NCBI RefSeq assembly: GCF_001718835.1
Contig: NZ_CP013442.1
Location: forward strand, 744,001 to 808,000
Source: Burkholderia cepacia
GTDB taxonomy: Bacteria; Pseudomonadota; Gammaproteobacteria; Burkholderiales; Burkholderiaceae
Length of the DNA: 64,000 nt
Reading direction: 5' to 3'
Position 1 is the first letter of the stretch. Each line of letters begins with the position of its first letter. Positions 35,883 to 44,663 of this stretch are shown one piece after another. Below the pieces are notes generated by a model. The model was not told the origin of the DNA. It made no database searches and saw only the letters and a program-made list of their open reading frames with translations. The position numbers and the translations under genes are program-made.

Positions 35883-36437
35883 TTACTTCCGAAACGTACC
35901 GAGCAGTTCCGCGTGCGCAACCACATGCCCTTGCATCGCCTTCTCCAGCGCCGCCTTGGTCGGCTTGTGGAGATCGGGCAGCACCGTATCGAGCGCGTAC
36001 AGCTTGTGGAAATAGCGGTGGCGGCCGATAGGCGGGCAGGGGCCGCCATACGCGACGCGCCGGAAGTCGTTGATGCCTTCGAGCGTGCCCGGCGGCAGCG
36101 CGCTGCCGGTGAGCGCTTCCTGCAGCCCGGGCGCCGTGGGCGGGATGTTGTACAGCACCCAGTGGACCCATGTCATCTGCGGCGCGGCCGGGTCCGGCGC
36201 GTCAGGGTCGTCGACGATCAGCGCGAGGCTCTTTGCGTTGGCGGGCACCCCGGACCACGCGAGCGGCGGCGACACGTCCGCACCCATGCAGGTATGGCGG
36301 CGGGGAATCTCGCCCCCTTCGCGAAAGGCCGACGAAGTCAGGGTCAAGGTCATGGCGTGCTCCTCGGCGACGCTCTGCGCCGCCAATCCGGCGGCGCAGA
36401 TCAACGGGATCAACAGGAATGCTGCGCGGCAACGCAT
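35883..36437 (-). CDS. YbhB/YbcL family Raf-kinase-inhibitor-like protein, exported
   Basis: A 184-residue PEBP-fold protein with signal peptide MRCRAAFLLIPLICAAGLAAQSVA. Family motifs are ALIVDDPDAPDP, TWVHWVLYNIPP, GPCPPIGRHRYFHKLYALD. The start at 36437 follows GGAGCACC. Bacterial members bind small anionic ligands, and their function is mostly unknown. It converges on the second valS gene and shows no operon partner. The region upstream is A/T-rich. Confidence 0.85.
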   Translation of the reverse strand: MRCRAAFLLIPLICAAGLAAQSVAEEHAMTLTLTSSAFREGGEIPRRHTCMGADVSPPLAWSGVPANAKSLALIVDDPDAPDPAAPQMTWVHWVLYNIPPTAPGLQEALTGSALPPGTLEGINDFRRVAYGGPCPPIGRHRYFHKLYALDTVLPDLHKPTKAALEKAMQGHVVAHAELLGTFRK

Positions 36438-37412
36438 CGCAGGTGCTCCATCGGATTGCGCTGCGACGATCGTCGATTCGCGGCCGGCGAGGCGTCGCAG
36501 CATCGTTCGGGCATTTAAAAAAGCTAGTGCAGGCCGAGGCCAAATTCAACACGCGGCGCGCGATGGGGCGAACGCGATCGTCTCGTCGGACGAATTGCAA
36601 GGCGGGCGGCGGTTGCCGCTCCTTCGACGAAATGTTTTGCCTGCCGATACATGACCGGCGGAAATCCATTTTTGTGTTTCAACAGGAAAAACAAAGCGAA
36701 GAGATTTTTGACAGGTAAAACAGCTTGTCCAAATTTAACAAATTCGTGTCATTTTCATTGGTAAACAAATAAGGAGTCGAGTTAGACTGCGTCCCGCAAT
36801 AATGATGTGCGGGCGATTAATCGTGTGATGATATGCGATGCCGTCCGTGTGTCGCCTAATAAAACAAGCTGCGAATTTGTGTGATGGAAGTATATGTCTC
36901 GCGCCGAAATAACATATTCGCAGGACGTCAGGGGATAACGGTATTGTCGGCATCGATTCGGGGATCGGGGATGATGGTGAGCATTCTGCGTTGGCTGCCG
37001 GAACGTTGGCGGACGCCACGGTTGTGTCTGTGGCTGCTTGCAAATTGCCCGCTTCCGATCGATCAATATCTTCCCTCCGTCGTCTGGGCGCAGCGGTGCG
37101 TGCTGCGCGGCAACACGATCATCGAGCGCTGCGCATCCAATGAAATCACACCCGGGGATGTGCAGGCGAAGAATATTTATGGATCGTCTGTCGCGTTGAG
37201 CTATTACGACTTGGTGGAAATATCGTCGATGTCGCCGCTCTGTCCGGTCGGGAATTCAAAATGGACAAGCGATCAACTGGAAAGTCTGCGCCATATCGGC
37301 ATTAAACACGGCGCGGACTTGAGAGGCTCGTGCTGAGCGCATGAGTGCGGTGCGAGGCAGCCAGCCACGCAATCGAGATTAACTGCGTTGCCCAGGGTGG
37401 GGGGGACCTGTA
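36438..37412. other. AT-rich accessory intergenic region with one doubtful frame
   Basis: This 975-nt gap is much richer in A and T than the flanks from about 36640 to 37000. The 11-mer CAAATTTAACA at 36730-36740 recurs exactly at 38730-38740 in the spacer before the adhesin. A frame at 36881-37336 could encode up to 151 residues (or from 36971) but has no recognisable domain and an uncertain start; I rate it as doubtful. The AT richness suits an H-NS-silenced region, and an H-NS gene lies 1 kb downstream. Confidence 0.4.
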
Positions 37413-38171
37413 ATGAACTACGTCGTCGAAGCGGTTGACAGCGCGCTGAAGCTTTTGAACTGTGTGGCCGAGCATCCACATCTCGGCGTGACCCGGCTTG
37501 CGTTGAAGCTCGGCATCAACAAATCGCGCGCGTACCGCATGCTTTGCACGCTCGAGATCCATCGCTTCGTCGTGCAGGACGAGCGCACGTCGACTTATGC
37601 GCTTGGAACGCAGGCGTTTGTGATCGGTGTTGCCGCGTTGCGGCAGACCGCGCTCGTGCACGCCGCACAGTGCCACATGCTTGCGCTCAGCCAGGCGATC
37701 AACGAGACCGTCGTGCTGCGCGTGCGAGACGGACTCGACACGGTCTGCATCATGCGCTGCGAGACAACCCGCGAAATCCGGACGATCGGCGCCGTCGGCA
37801 ATCGGCGGCCGGTCAGCCTCGGCGCGTCGGGCAAGGTGCTGCTCGCGTTCGCGCCCGGCGAGGTGCGCGACGCCTATTTCGCGAAAGTGCGAAGAACGGG
37901 GCAGGGCGATCCGTTCAGGCTTGCCGAGGAACTCGACGCGGTCGCGTGCAAAGGCTACGCGGTGAGCGTCGGCGAAGTGACGGCGGGAGTCGTCGCGATT
38001 GCGGTGCCGATTTGCGACCGGGCGGGCACGGCGATCGCGTCCCTCAGCGTGACGGGGCCGGAGGTGCGGATCAGCCGCGTCAACGTTCACGACTATCTTG
38101 CGCGGCTGCAGGCCTGCAGCAATGCGATCTCCGTCGAACTCAGCCGGGTCTCGACGCGCGCCGTGACGTAA
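37413..38171 (+). CDS. IclR family transcriptional regulator
   Basis: A 252-residue IclR protein. The N-terminal helix-turn-helix is EHPHLGVTRLALKLGINKSR (about residues 20-39), followed by an effector domain with TVVLRVRDGLDTVCIMRCE, GNRRPVSLGASGKVLLAF and GVVAIAVPICDRAGTAIASL. A GGGGGGACC run precedes the start. It lies between an AT-rich spacer and the H-NS-like gene, 31 nt apart on the same strand, with the large adhesin downstream. A role in controlling the adhesin is suggested by position only. Confidence 0.85.
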   Translation: MNYVVEAVDSALKLLNCVAEHPHLGVTRLALKLGINKSRAYRMLCTLEIHRFVVQDERTSTYALGTQAFVIGVAALRQTALVHAAQCHMLALSQAINETVVLRVRDGLDTVCIMRCETTREIRTIGAVGNRRPVSLGASGKVLLAFAPGEVRDAYFAKVRRTGQGDPFRLAEELDAVACKGYAVSVGEVTAGVVAIAVPICDRAGTAIASLSVTGPEVRISRVNVHDYLARLQACSNAISVELSRVSTRAVT

Positions 38172-38202
38172 TGGGCCTCGATTCGATGAGCAGGGGAACG
38201 TG

Positions 38203-38496
38203 ATGAAGACGTATAGCGAACTCATGATGCAATTCGATCTTCTGAAGAAAGAGATCGAAATCGCGAGGGAGCACGAGGCTCAACGCATCGCCCGGCGAGT
38301 GCTTGAACTGTTGGCCGAAAGCGGTGTGGACGTTCGGGAAATGGCGAAGTCGCCGCCCCGCGGGAGGAAAGTTTCACCGAAATACTGGAATCCGCACACG
38401 GGCGCGACGTGGTCGGGACGGGGGCGGGTGCCCAAGTGGCTGGTTGGCCAGGATCTACGTCAATTTCTGATTCCGAGCCCGGACGACGAGCAATAG
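38203..38496 (+). CDS. H-NS family nucleoid protein, short form
   Basis: A 97-residue H-NS/MvaT-like histone. The N-terminal half is a coiled coil for oligomerisation (MMQFDLLKKEIEIAREHEAQ, about residues 8-27) and the C-terminal DNA-binding motif is KYWNPHTGATWSGRGRVPKW, the AT-hook-like pattern of the family. The ATG at 38203 follows AGGGGAA; a GTG at 38200 is an alternative. It sits 31 nt after the IclR gene and next to AT-rich DNA before the adhesin, the usual target of such silencers. The same adhesin-regulator-H-NS grouping is known for cepacia complex trimeric autotransporters. Confidence 0.85.
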   Translation: MKTYSELMMQFDLLKKEIEIAREHEAQRIARRVLELLAESGVDVREMAKSPPRGRKVSPKYWNPHTGATWSGRGRVPKWLVGQDLRQFLIPSPDDEQ

Positions 38497-39049
38497 CGGA
38501 TGCACGCGCGTGGGCCAGGTGAGACCGGGAACCACGACGTGGATGCCGGCAATTTGGCGGCCGATACGATTCTGCGAAAACACTTCAGGAAAGACGTTTG
38601 CATTTCAATCATTCTGTTTCGCAGGGCGAGACGTTTTATTTGCCAATACGGATGATCATATTAATTGCGGGTCTTGTTTTATTGAATAAAAAATAGATGT
38701 CGTGTTTTATCTGGCGATATCAATTTATACAAATTTAACACTGATGTGGTGTCGATTCGCGTCACTTTTTTAAATCGAATATAAACTGTGTGAACCGGTT
38801 GGTGATGTGTGGCGGCCGATCAATCATTTTTCTCGCCATGGCGATTCTCGATCAGTCTATATCCAGAAAAATACGATGAGATTGATCTGACTCATTTGGC
38901 ATCCGCTGCGCGGCGTTCTTCTTTCGAGGAAATCTGCGGATAGCGTGCGCCGGGTCCGTTGTTGACGTAACCGAAACATATAAATCAGAAGAAATGTCGT
39001 TTTACATTTAATTTGGACTGCGTATCGTTGCTTTGATGGGTGAATGATT
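38497..39049. other. AT-rich promoter region of the autotransporter adhesin
   Basis: This 553-nt spacer is strongly AT-rich from about 38580 to 39030, with several A/T runs, and should contain the adhesin promoter. TATAAA at 38979-38984 is a good -10 candidate, but no -35 at standard distance is clear. The 11-mer CAAATTTAACA at 38730-38740 repeats one at 36730-36740. No gene was recognised. Confidence 0.45.
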
Positions 39050-42000
39050 ATGAACAAGATATATAGAAAAGTCTGGAACAGGTCGCGGGGCCAGATTGTG
39101 GTCGTTTCCGAACGGTCATCCGGAAACTCGCCTGGCAGCGCGTCGCGGGGAACCGGCCTGGTGGCGGCCGTCGGGAGTGCGGTGTCGCTGCTTGCGACGT
39201 TGGTGCTGTCGTCCAGTGCCTATGCGGCGATAACGGTGTCGGATAACGGCGTCTCGACTAACAGTGCCGGTACCGCGCATGCGGGGGGGAGTGCCGGGGG
39301 GCTTGGCGCGACGGCATCGGCAAACTCGATCGCGATGGTGGGCGACGGGGATTGCAACAGATTGACTTCAGGGCCATTCACCGTAGCCGGCGTTTACGGT
39401 ACGGGGGCGAATTTCACCGGGGGCATCTATGGCTTCGGCGTTCAGAACTCCGCAACGAGTTACGACACGCCGACGAACGCAGGTGCCGGACAAACGACCG
39501 GAATGCAAGGCTACACCGCGAACAACAGCGTGACCGGCAATGTCCAGCAGAGCGCCAACGGGATCGCAGGCACGACTGCATACGGGCTGCAGACGACGGC
39601 GATGGGCTGCGACGCGCATGCGAACGGCTGGGCGTCGCAGGCATTCGGCTGGGGCGCGAATGCGAGTGGAGCCGGGGCGGTCGCGGTTGGGGTGTATGCG
39701 ACTGCGTCGGGTCAAGGCGCGGTCGCGTTCGGGATCGGCGCGGTCGCGTCGGCGATGGACACCTTCGCGGTGGGCGCGCTTGCGAAAGCCAGCGGGCAGG
39801 GCGACATTGCAATCGGCGCGCAAGCGGCGGCCAATTCGGGCATCACGTCCGGCACGTCCGAGCAATCGGCCGTGGCGTTCGGGCATGCCGCGACGGCGAG
39901 CGGCCAGAACACGGTGTCGGTCGGCAATGCGGCGGTCGCGAACGGCACCGGCTCGATCGCGATCGGCGGAGCGGCGAGCTCGGCGGCCAAGGCGGTCTCG
40001 CTGGGGTCGGGCGCGTCCGCCGGCGCGTCGTCTTCGGTCGCGATCGGCGATTCGAACGTGGTTGCTGCGTCCGCAGGCACGGGTGCGACTGCGATCGGCT
40101 ACCAGTCGAGCGCCAGTAGCGGCACGGGCGCGGTCGCGATCGGCAGCCAGCAGACGGCGAGCGGCAACGGTGCGGTTGCGATCGGCGATCCCAACACGGC
40201 AACCGGGACCGGGGCGGTTGCGATCGGCGCCAACAATGTGGCGAACGGGCAGGGCGCGGTCGCGCTCGGCAATTCGAACATGGCAACCGGCACGGGCGCG
40301 ATTGCGCTTGGCAATGCGTCGACCGCGGTGGCCAACGGCGGTGTGGCGCTCGGCGCCGGCGCAGTGGCGTATAACGCGAATGACGTGTCGCTGGGTTCGA
40401 GCTCCGTGACCGCGGCGCCCAATGCGACGCCGGGCGCAACGATCGGTGGAACGTCCTATACGTTCGCCGGCACTGCGCCGGCCAGCGTCGTGAGCGTCGG
40501 CGCCGCGGGAGCCGAGCGGCAGATCACGAACGTTGCCGCCGGAAGCCTGACGGCGTCGAGCACCGACGCAGTGAACGGCTCGCAGCTTTTTGCAACCGTT
40601 CAGGCGATCAATACGCTGTCGACTTCCACGTCGACCGGTTTGTCGTCGACCAATAGTTCCGTTGCATCGCTGTCCACGTCGGCTTTGACGGGCATCAGTT
40701 CGGCGAACAGTTCGATTGTGTCACTGTCGACTTCCACATCGACCGGCATCAGCACGGCGCAAAGCGGTGTCAACTCGCTGTCGACCGGTCTCTCGTCGAC
40801 CAACAGTTCAGTTGCGTCGTTGTCCACGTCGGCTTCGACGGGCATCAGTTCGGCGAACAGTTCGATTGTGTCACTGTCGACTTCGACGTCGACCGGCATC
40901 AGCACGGCGCAGAGCGGTGTCAACTCGCTGTCGACCGGTCTCTCGTCGACCAACAGCGCGGTGGTGTCGCTGTCCACCTCGGCTTCGACGGGCATCAGTT
41001 CGGCGAACAGTTCGATTGCGTCATTGTCGACGGGCCTGTCATCGGCCAATAGCTCAGTTGCGTCGCTGTCGACCTCCACGTCGACGGGCATCAGCACGGC
41101 ACAAAGCGGTGTCAACTCGCTGTCTACCGGCCTGTCGTCGACCAACAGTTCAGTAGCGTCGTTGTCCACCTCGGCGTCGACCGGTATCAGTTCGGCCAAC
41201 AGCTCGATCACCTCGCTGTCGACTTCCACGTCGACGGGCATCGGCTCGCTGTCGACCGGCCTGTCGACGATCTCGACCACGACCAACAACCTCGGCAGCA
41301 GCACTGCTGCAGCGCTCGGCGGCGGCGCGGCGTACAACCCGGCGACGGGCGCGATTTCCGCGCCGTCGTACACGACGTACAACGCGAACGGCACGACGAC
41401 GGCCAACAACAACGTCGGCTCGGCGATCGACAACATCAACGCGCACGGCATCAAGTATTTCCACGCGAACTCGACGGGCGCGGACAGCGTCGCGACGGGC
41501 GCCGACGCCGTTGCGATCGGCAAGGGCGCGACCGCCTCGACCAACGACTCGATCGCGCTCGGTGCGAACTCGGCAACGGCCGTGTCCAACCCGACCAGCA
41601 GTGCGGCGGTCGGCGCGACCACGTTCGGCGCATTCGCCGGCAGCGCGCCCGTGGGGGTCGTGAGCGTCGGCGCGCTGGGCGCGGAACGCCAGATCACCAA
41701 TGTCGCCGCCGGCCAGGTAACGTCGACCAGTACCGACGCGATCAACGGCAGCCAGCTGTACGCGGTCGCGTCGAAGCTCGATTCGGCGACGACTTCGATA
41801 TCGTCGCTGTCGACAGGTCTGTCGTCGACCAATAGCGCGGTTGTGTCGCTGTCGACGTCCACGTCGACGGGTATCAGCACGGCGCAAAGCGGTGTCAATT
41901 CGCTATCCACCGGTCTGTCGTCGACCAATAGTTCGGTTGCATCGTTGTCCACGTCGGCCTCGACGGGCATCAGCACGGCGCAAAGTGGCGTCAACTCGCT

Positions 42001-43975
42001 GTCCACCGGTCTGTCATCGACCAATAGCGCGGTTGCCTCGCTGTCGACCTCCACGTCGACCGGCATCAATTCGCTGTCCACCGGTCTGTCGTCGACCAAC
42101 AGTGCGGTCGTGTCGTTGTCCACCTCGGTCTCGACGGGCATCAGCTCCGCAACCAGCTCGATCGCATCGCTGTCGACCTCAACGTCGACCGGCATCAACT
42201 CATTGTCGACAGGTCTCTCGTCGACCACCAGCTCGGTCGCATCACTGTCCACCTCGACCTCGACGGGCCTGAGCACCGCGGGCAGCAACATCTCTTCGCT
42301 GTCCACCGGATTGAGTTCGCTGTCGACCGCGGTCAACGGCGGCGGAACGAAGTACTTCCACACCAACTCGACGCAGCCTGACAGCCAGGCGCTCGGGACG
42401 AACGCGATCGCCGTCGGCCCGGCGGCCACGGCATCGGGCGCGAGCAGCATTGCCATGGGCGATAACGCGAACGCGTCGACAGGCGGCGCGGTGGCGATCG
42501 GCCGAACCGCTGTCGCGACAGGCGGGCAATCGGTGTCGATCGGCGTTGCAAACACGGCGAGCGGGGACGGCGCGGTGGCGATCGGCGATCCGAACGTCGC
42601 AACGGGCACCGGCGCGGTTGCATTGGGCGCGAACAACTCGGCGAACGGCCAGGGCGCCGTGGCGCTCGGCAACGCGAACGTTGCGACGGGAACGGGCTCG
42701 CTGGCCCTCGGCAATGCCTCCACGGCGGCAGCGGGCGGCGCGATCGCGTTGGGCGCCAATGCAATCGCAAGCAATGCCAATGACGTCGCGCTGGGCTCGG
42801 GCAGCGTTACCGCGACCGCAAGTCCGGTAGGCAGCGCCCCCATTGCCGGTCAGACGTATTCGTTCGCGGGCGGCCTGCCGACAAGCGTGGTGAGTGTCGG
42901 CGCACCGGGGGCCGAACGGCAGATCGTCAACGTTGCGGCGGGGCGGATTTCCGCGACGTCGACCGACGCCGTGAACGGGTCGCAGATGAACGCCGTCACC
43001 CAGGCGCTGGCCTCGTTGTCGACTTCGACGGCAAGTGCACTGTCGACGACGCAAAGCGGCCTGAGTTCATTGTCGACGGGGCTGAGTTCGACGAACAGCA
43101 GCGTGAGTTCCCTGTCGACCGGGCTGAGCACGACGAGCAGCAACGTCTCGTCGCTGTCGACCGGCTTGAGCACGTCGCAGAGCGGGATTGCGTCGCTTTC
43201 AACGGGATTGAGCACGACGAACGACAGTCTCGCGTCGCTGTCGACTGCGATAACCAGCGGCGGAATCCACGCCAACAGCGTGGGCGGCGTATCGGTGGGA
43301 CCGGGCGCGAACGCGTCGGGCGCCAACAGCACGGCGGTGGGCGGCGCGGCGTCGGCTTCGGGAGCCAACGCGACGGCTGTCGGTCAGGCGTCGAATGCAT
43401 CGGGCGATAACTCGACGGCGCTGGGGCAGGCGTCGAGTGCGTCCGGAAGCGGCTCCACGGCGGTGGGGCAGGGCGCGAGCGCGCCGGGAGACGGAGCATC
43501 GGCATTCGGCCAGGGGGCGATCGCCTCCGGTACGAACGCAACCGCGTTGGGCGCCCATTCGACGGCATCGGCGCCGAATTCGGTGGCGATCGGTGCGAAC
43601 TCGGTAGCGTCCGAGCCGAACACGGTGTCATTCGGTTCGCCGGACCATGAACGCCGGCTCACGAACGTCGCACCGGGGATTGGCGGCACCGATGCGGCGA
43701 ACATGAATCAGCTCAGGGGCGTGCAATCGAGTGTCGACCAGGCTGCTCGCCGGGCCTATTCGGGCGTGGCGGCCGCCACCGCATTGACGATGATCCCGGA
43801 AGTCGATCCCGGCAAGACGATCGCGGTCGGGATCGGCGCCGGCAGCTATCAAGGCTATTCGGCATCGGCAATCGGTGTGTCCGTTCGATTCTCCGACAAC
43901 CTGAAGGCGAAGCTCGGCGTCGGCATGAGCGGGCAGGGCAGCACATACGGCGGAGGTGTGTCGTACCAGTGGTAG
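39050..43975 (+). CDS. Trimeric autotransporter adhesin (YadA/BcaA-like)
   Basis: A 1,641-residue type Vc adhesin. It starts with the extended signal region MNKIYRKVWNRSRGQIVVVS and a hydrophobic core ending AYA. Head regions of 14-residue YadA-like repeats (GNGAVAIGDPNTATGTGAVA and variants) occur at about 39640-40400, 41460-41640 and 42400-42800, each followed by a neck with VSVGAxGAERQIxNVAAG (three copies) or SFGSPDHERRLTNVAPG. Long stalks follow. The C-terminal anchor ends TIAVGIGAGSYQGYSASAIG and GGGVSYQW with a terminal aromatic residue. The trimer should display on the cell surface and mediate adhesion. The start at 39050 has GGTGA upstream. Confidence 0.93.
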   Translation: MNKIYRKVWNRSRGQIVVVSERSSGNSPGSASRGTGLVAAVGSAVSLLATLVLSSSAYAAITVSDNGVSTNSAGTAHAGGSAGGLGATASANSIAMVGDGDCNRLTSGPFTVAGVYGTGANFTGGIYGFGVQNSATSYDTPTNAGAGQTTGMQGYTANNSVTGNVQQSANGIAGTTAYGLQTTAMGCDAHANGWASQAFGWGANASGAGAVAVGVYATASGQGAVAFGIGAVASAMDTFAVGALAKASGQGDIAIGAQAAANSGITSGTSEQSAVAFGHAATASGQNTVSVGNAAVANGTGSIAIGGAASSAAKAVSLGSGASAGASSSVAIGDSNVVAASAGTGATAIGYQSSASSGTGAVAIGSQQTASGNGAVAIGDPNTATGTGAVAIGANNVANGQGAVALGNSNMATGTGAIALGNASTAVANGGVALGAGAVAYNANDVSLGSSSVTAAPNATPGATIGGTSYTFAGTAPASVVSVGAAGAERQITNVAAGSLTASSTDAVNGSQLFATVQAINTLSTSTSTGLSSTNSSVASLSTSALTGISSANSSIVSLSTSTSTGISTAQSGVNSLSTGLSSTNSSVASLSTSASTGISSANSSIVSLSTSTSTGISTAQSGVNSLSTGLSSTNSAVVSLSTSASTGISSANSSIASLSTGLSSANSSVASLSTSTSTGISTAQSGVNSLSTGLSSTNSSVASLSTSASTGISSANSSITSLSTSTSTGIGSLSTGLSTISTTTNNLGSSTAAALGGGAAYNPATGAISAPSYTTYNANGTTTANNNVGSAIDNINAHGIKYFHANSTGADSVATGADAVAIGKGATASTNDSIALGANSATAVSNPTSSAAVGATTFGAFAGSAPVGVVSVGALGAERQITNVAAGQVTSTSTDAINGSQLYAVASKLDSATTSISSLSTGLSSTNSAVVSLSTSTSTGISTAQSGVNSLSTGLSSTNSSVASLSTSASTGISTAQSGVNSLSTGLSSTNSAVASLSTSTSTGINSLSTGLSSTNSAVVSLSTSVSTGISSATSSIASLSTSTSTGINSLSTGLSSTTSSVASLSTSTSTGLSTAGSNISSLSTGLSSLSTAVNGGGTKYFHTNSTQPDSQALGTNAIAVGPAATASGASSIAMGDNANASTGGAVAIGRTAVATGGQSVSIGVANTASGDGAVAIGDPNVATGTGAVALGANNSANGQGAVALGNANVATGTGSLALGNASTAAAGGAIALGANAIASNANDVALGSGSVTATASPVGSAPIAGQTYSFAGGLPTSVVSVGAPGAERQIVNVAAGRISATSTDAVNGSQMNAVTQALASLSTSTASALSTTQSGLSSLSTGLSSTNSSVSSLSTGLSTTSSNVSSLSTGLSTSQSGIASLSTGLSTTNDSLASLSTAITSGGIHANSVGGVSVGPGANASGANSTAVGGAASASGANATAVGQASNASGDNSTALGQASSASGSGSTAVGQGASAPGDGASAFGQGAIASGTNATALGAHSTASAPNSVAIGANSVASEPNTVSFGSPDHERRLTNVAPGIGGTDAANMNQLRGVQSSVDQAARRAYSGVAAATALTMIPEVDPGKTIAVGIGAGSYQGYSASAIGVSVRFSDNLKAKLGVGMSGQGSTYGGGVSYQW
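40600..42345 (+). repeat. Higher-order SLSTS stalk repeats inside the adhesin gene
   Basis: Two arrays (about 40600-41290 and 41790-42345) encode alternating 18- and 14-residue units such as SLSTSTSTGISTAQSGVN and SLSTGLSSTNSSVA. A 14+18+18 pattern makes a repeat of about 150 bp that recurs several times with near-identical codons. Such tandem arrays change copy number by recombination or slippage, altering stalk length. A smaller similar array lies at about 43010-43250. Confidence 0.85.
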
Positions 43976-44029
43976 TGGGGTAACAAACGCGCCCGGCGCA
44001 GGACCGTTCGGTCCTCGTTCGGGGGGGCG

Positions 44030-44503
44030 TCACAAGCGCCGCCGTGTCGACCATCCGGCGAGCCGGTAGGCCGCCGCCGCCGTGATCCCGAATGCCAGAT
44101 GGGCCGCCAGCGTGATCGCGCCGCGAACCGGAATAAACCACGGGAAGATCTCGGTGAAACCGTACAGGTTGATCCCGTAGAGAAGAAGCCCGAACACGGC
44201 TCCCACGAGCAGCGCCGGCCGCAGCGATAGCCGATGAATTGCCACCGCCAGCACGGCGGTGTAGGCGAGCGATAGAAACAGATGCACGAGCGTCGCCATG
44301 CCCATGACGAGCGGCTCGAAGCCGGCTGGCGGCCCGAGCACGCGTCGACCCATGACGATGGCGGCCGTGAGGCGCGCATCGCGATACAGGTTCCGAACGG
44401 CATCGTCGCCGTGGAGCCACCACAACAGCAGCTCCACCCATGTCGAGCCGACAGCGGCGCACAACGCTGCCCAGAGGATCCCGAACGAAGCGCCCGGGTT
44501 CAT
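44030..44503 (-). CDS. Small integral membrane protein, function unknown
   Basis: A 157-residue protein with about five hydrophobic segments (ILWAALCAAVGSTWVELLLW, LVHLFLSLAYTAVLAVAIH, ALLVGAVFGLLLYGINLYGF and AAHLAFGITAAAAYRLA). The start at 44503 is the ATG with AAGG upstream; earlier in-frame codons overlap the recombinase promoter region. I do not recognise its family. It converges on the adhesin gene and diverges from the recombinase gene. Confidence 0.7.
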   Translation of the reverse strand: MNPGASFGILWAALCAAVGSTWVELLLWWLHGDDAVRNLYRDARLTAAIVMGRRVLGPPAGFEPLVMGMATLVHLFLSLAYTAVLAVAIHRLSLRPALLVGAVFGLLLYGINLYGFTEIFPWFIPVRGAITLAAHLAFGITAAAAYRLAGWSTRRRL

Positions 44504-44663
44504 TTGTCGTCTGCCTTGGTGGTTGGTTGATTCGTGCCGCGCCTGCTTCGCGCTGGTGATCCATTCTGACGGATCCGGGAGTCGGCATCCGCTGCCTTGC
44601 GATCGATCCATCAAGATAATCAAAGTTATCTTGATGCCATCGCTTCCATGTCACACTGACAGG

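Noticed and set aside
36881..37336. 151-residue plus-strand frame before the IclR gene
   Set aside because: No domain and an uncertain start in AT-rich DNA. Mentioned in the intergenic entry but not supported as a gene.
40600..42843. A 747-residue minus-strand frame antisense to the adhesin
   Set aside because: Its repeats (for example VDVEVDSDATELLVDDRPV) mirror the adhesin stalk repeats on the other strand. An antisense frame over a repetitive gene stays open by codon periodicity.
44000..44015. AGGACC-GTTC-GGTCCT hairpin between the adhesin and the membrane protein gene
   Set aside because: Only a 6-bp stem, and no T tract on either side. Too weak to call a terminator with confidence.
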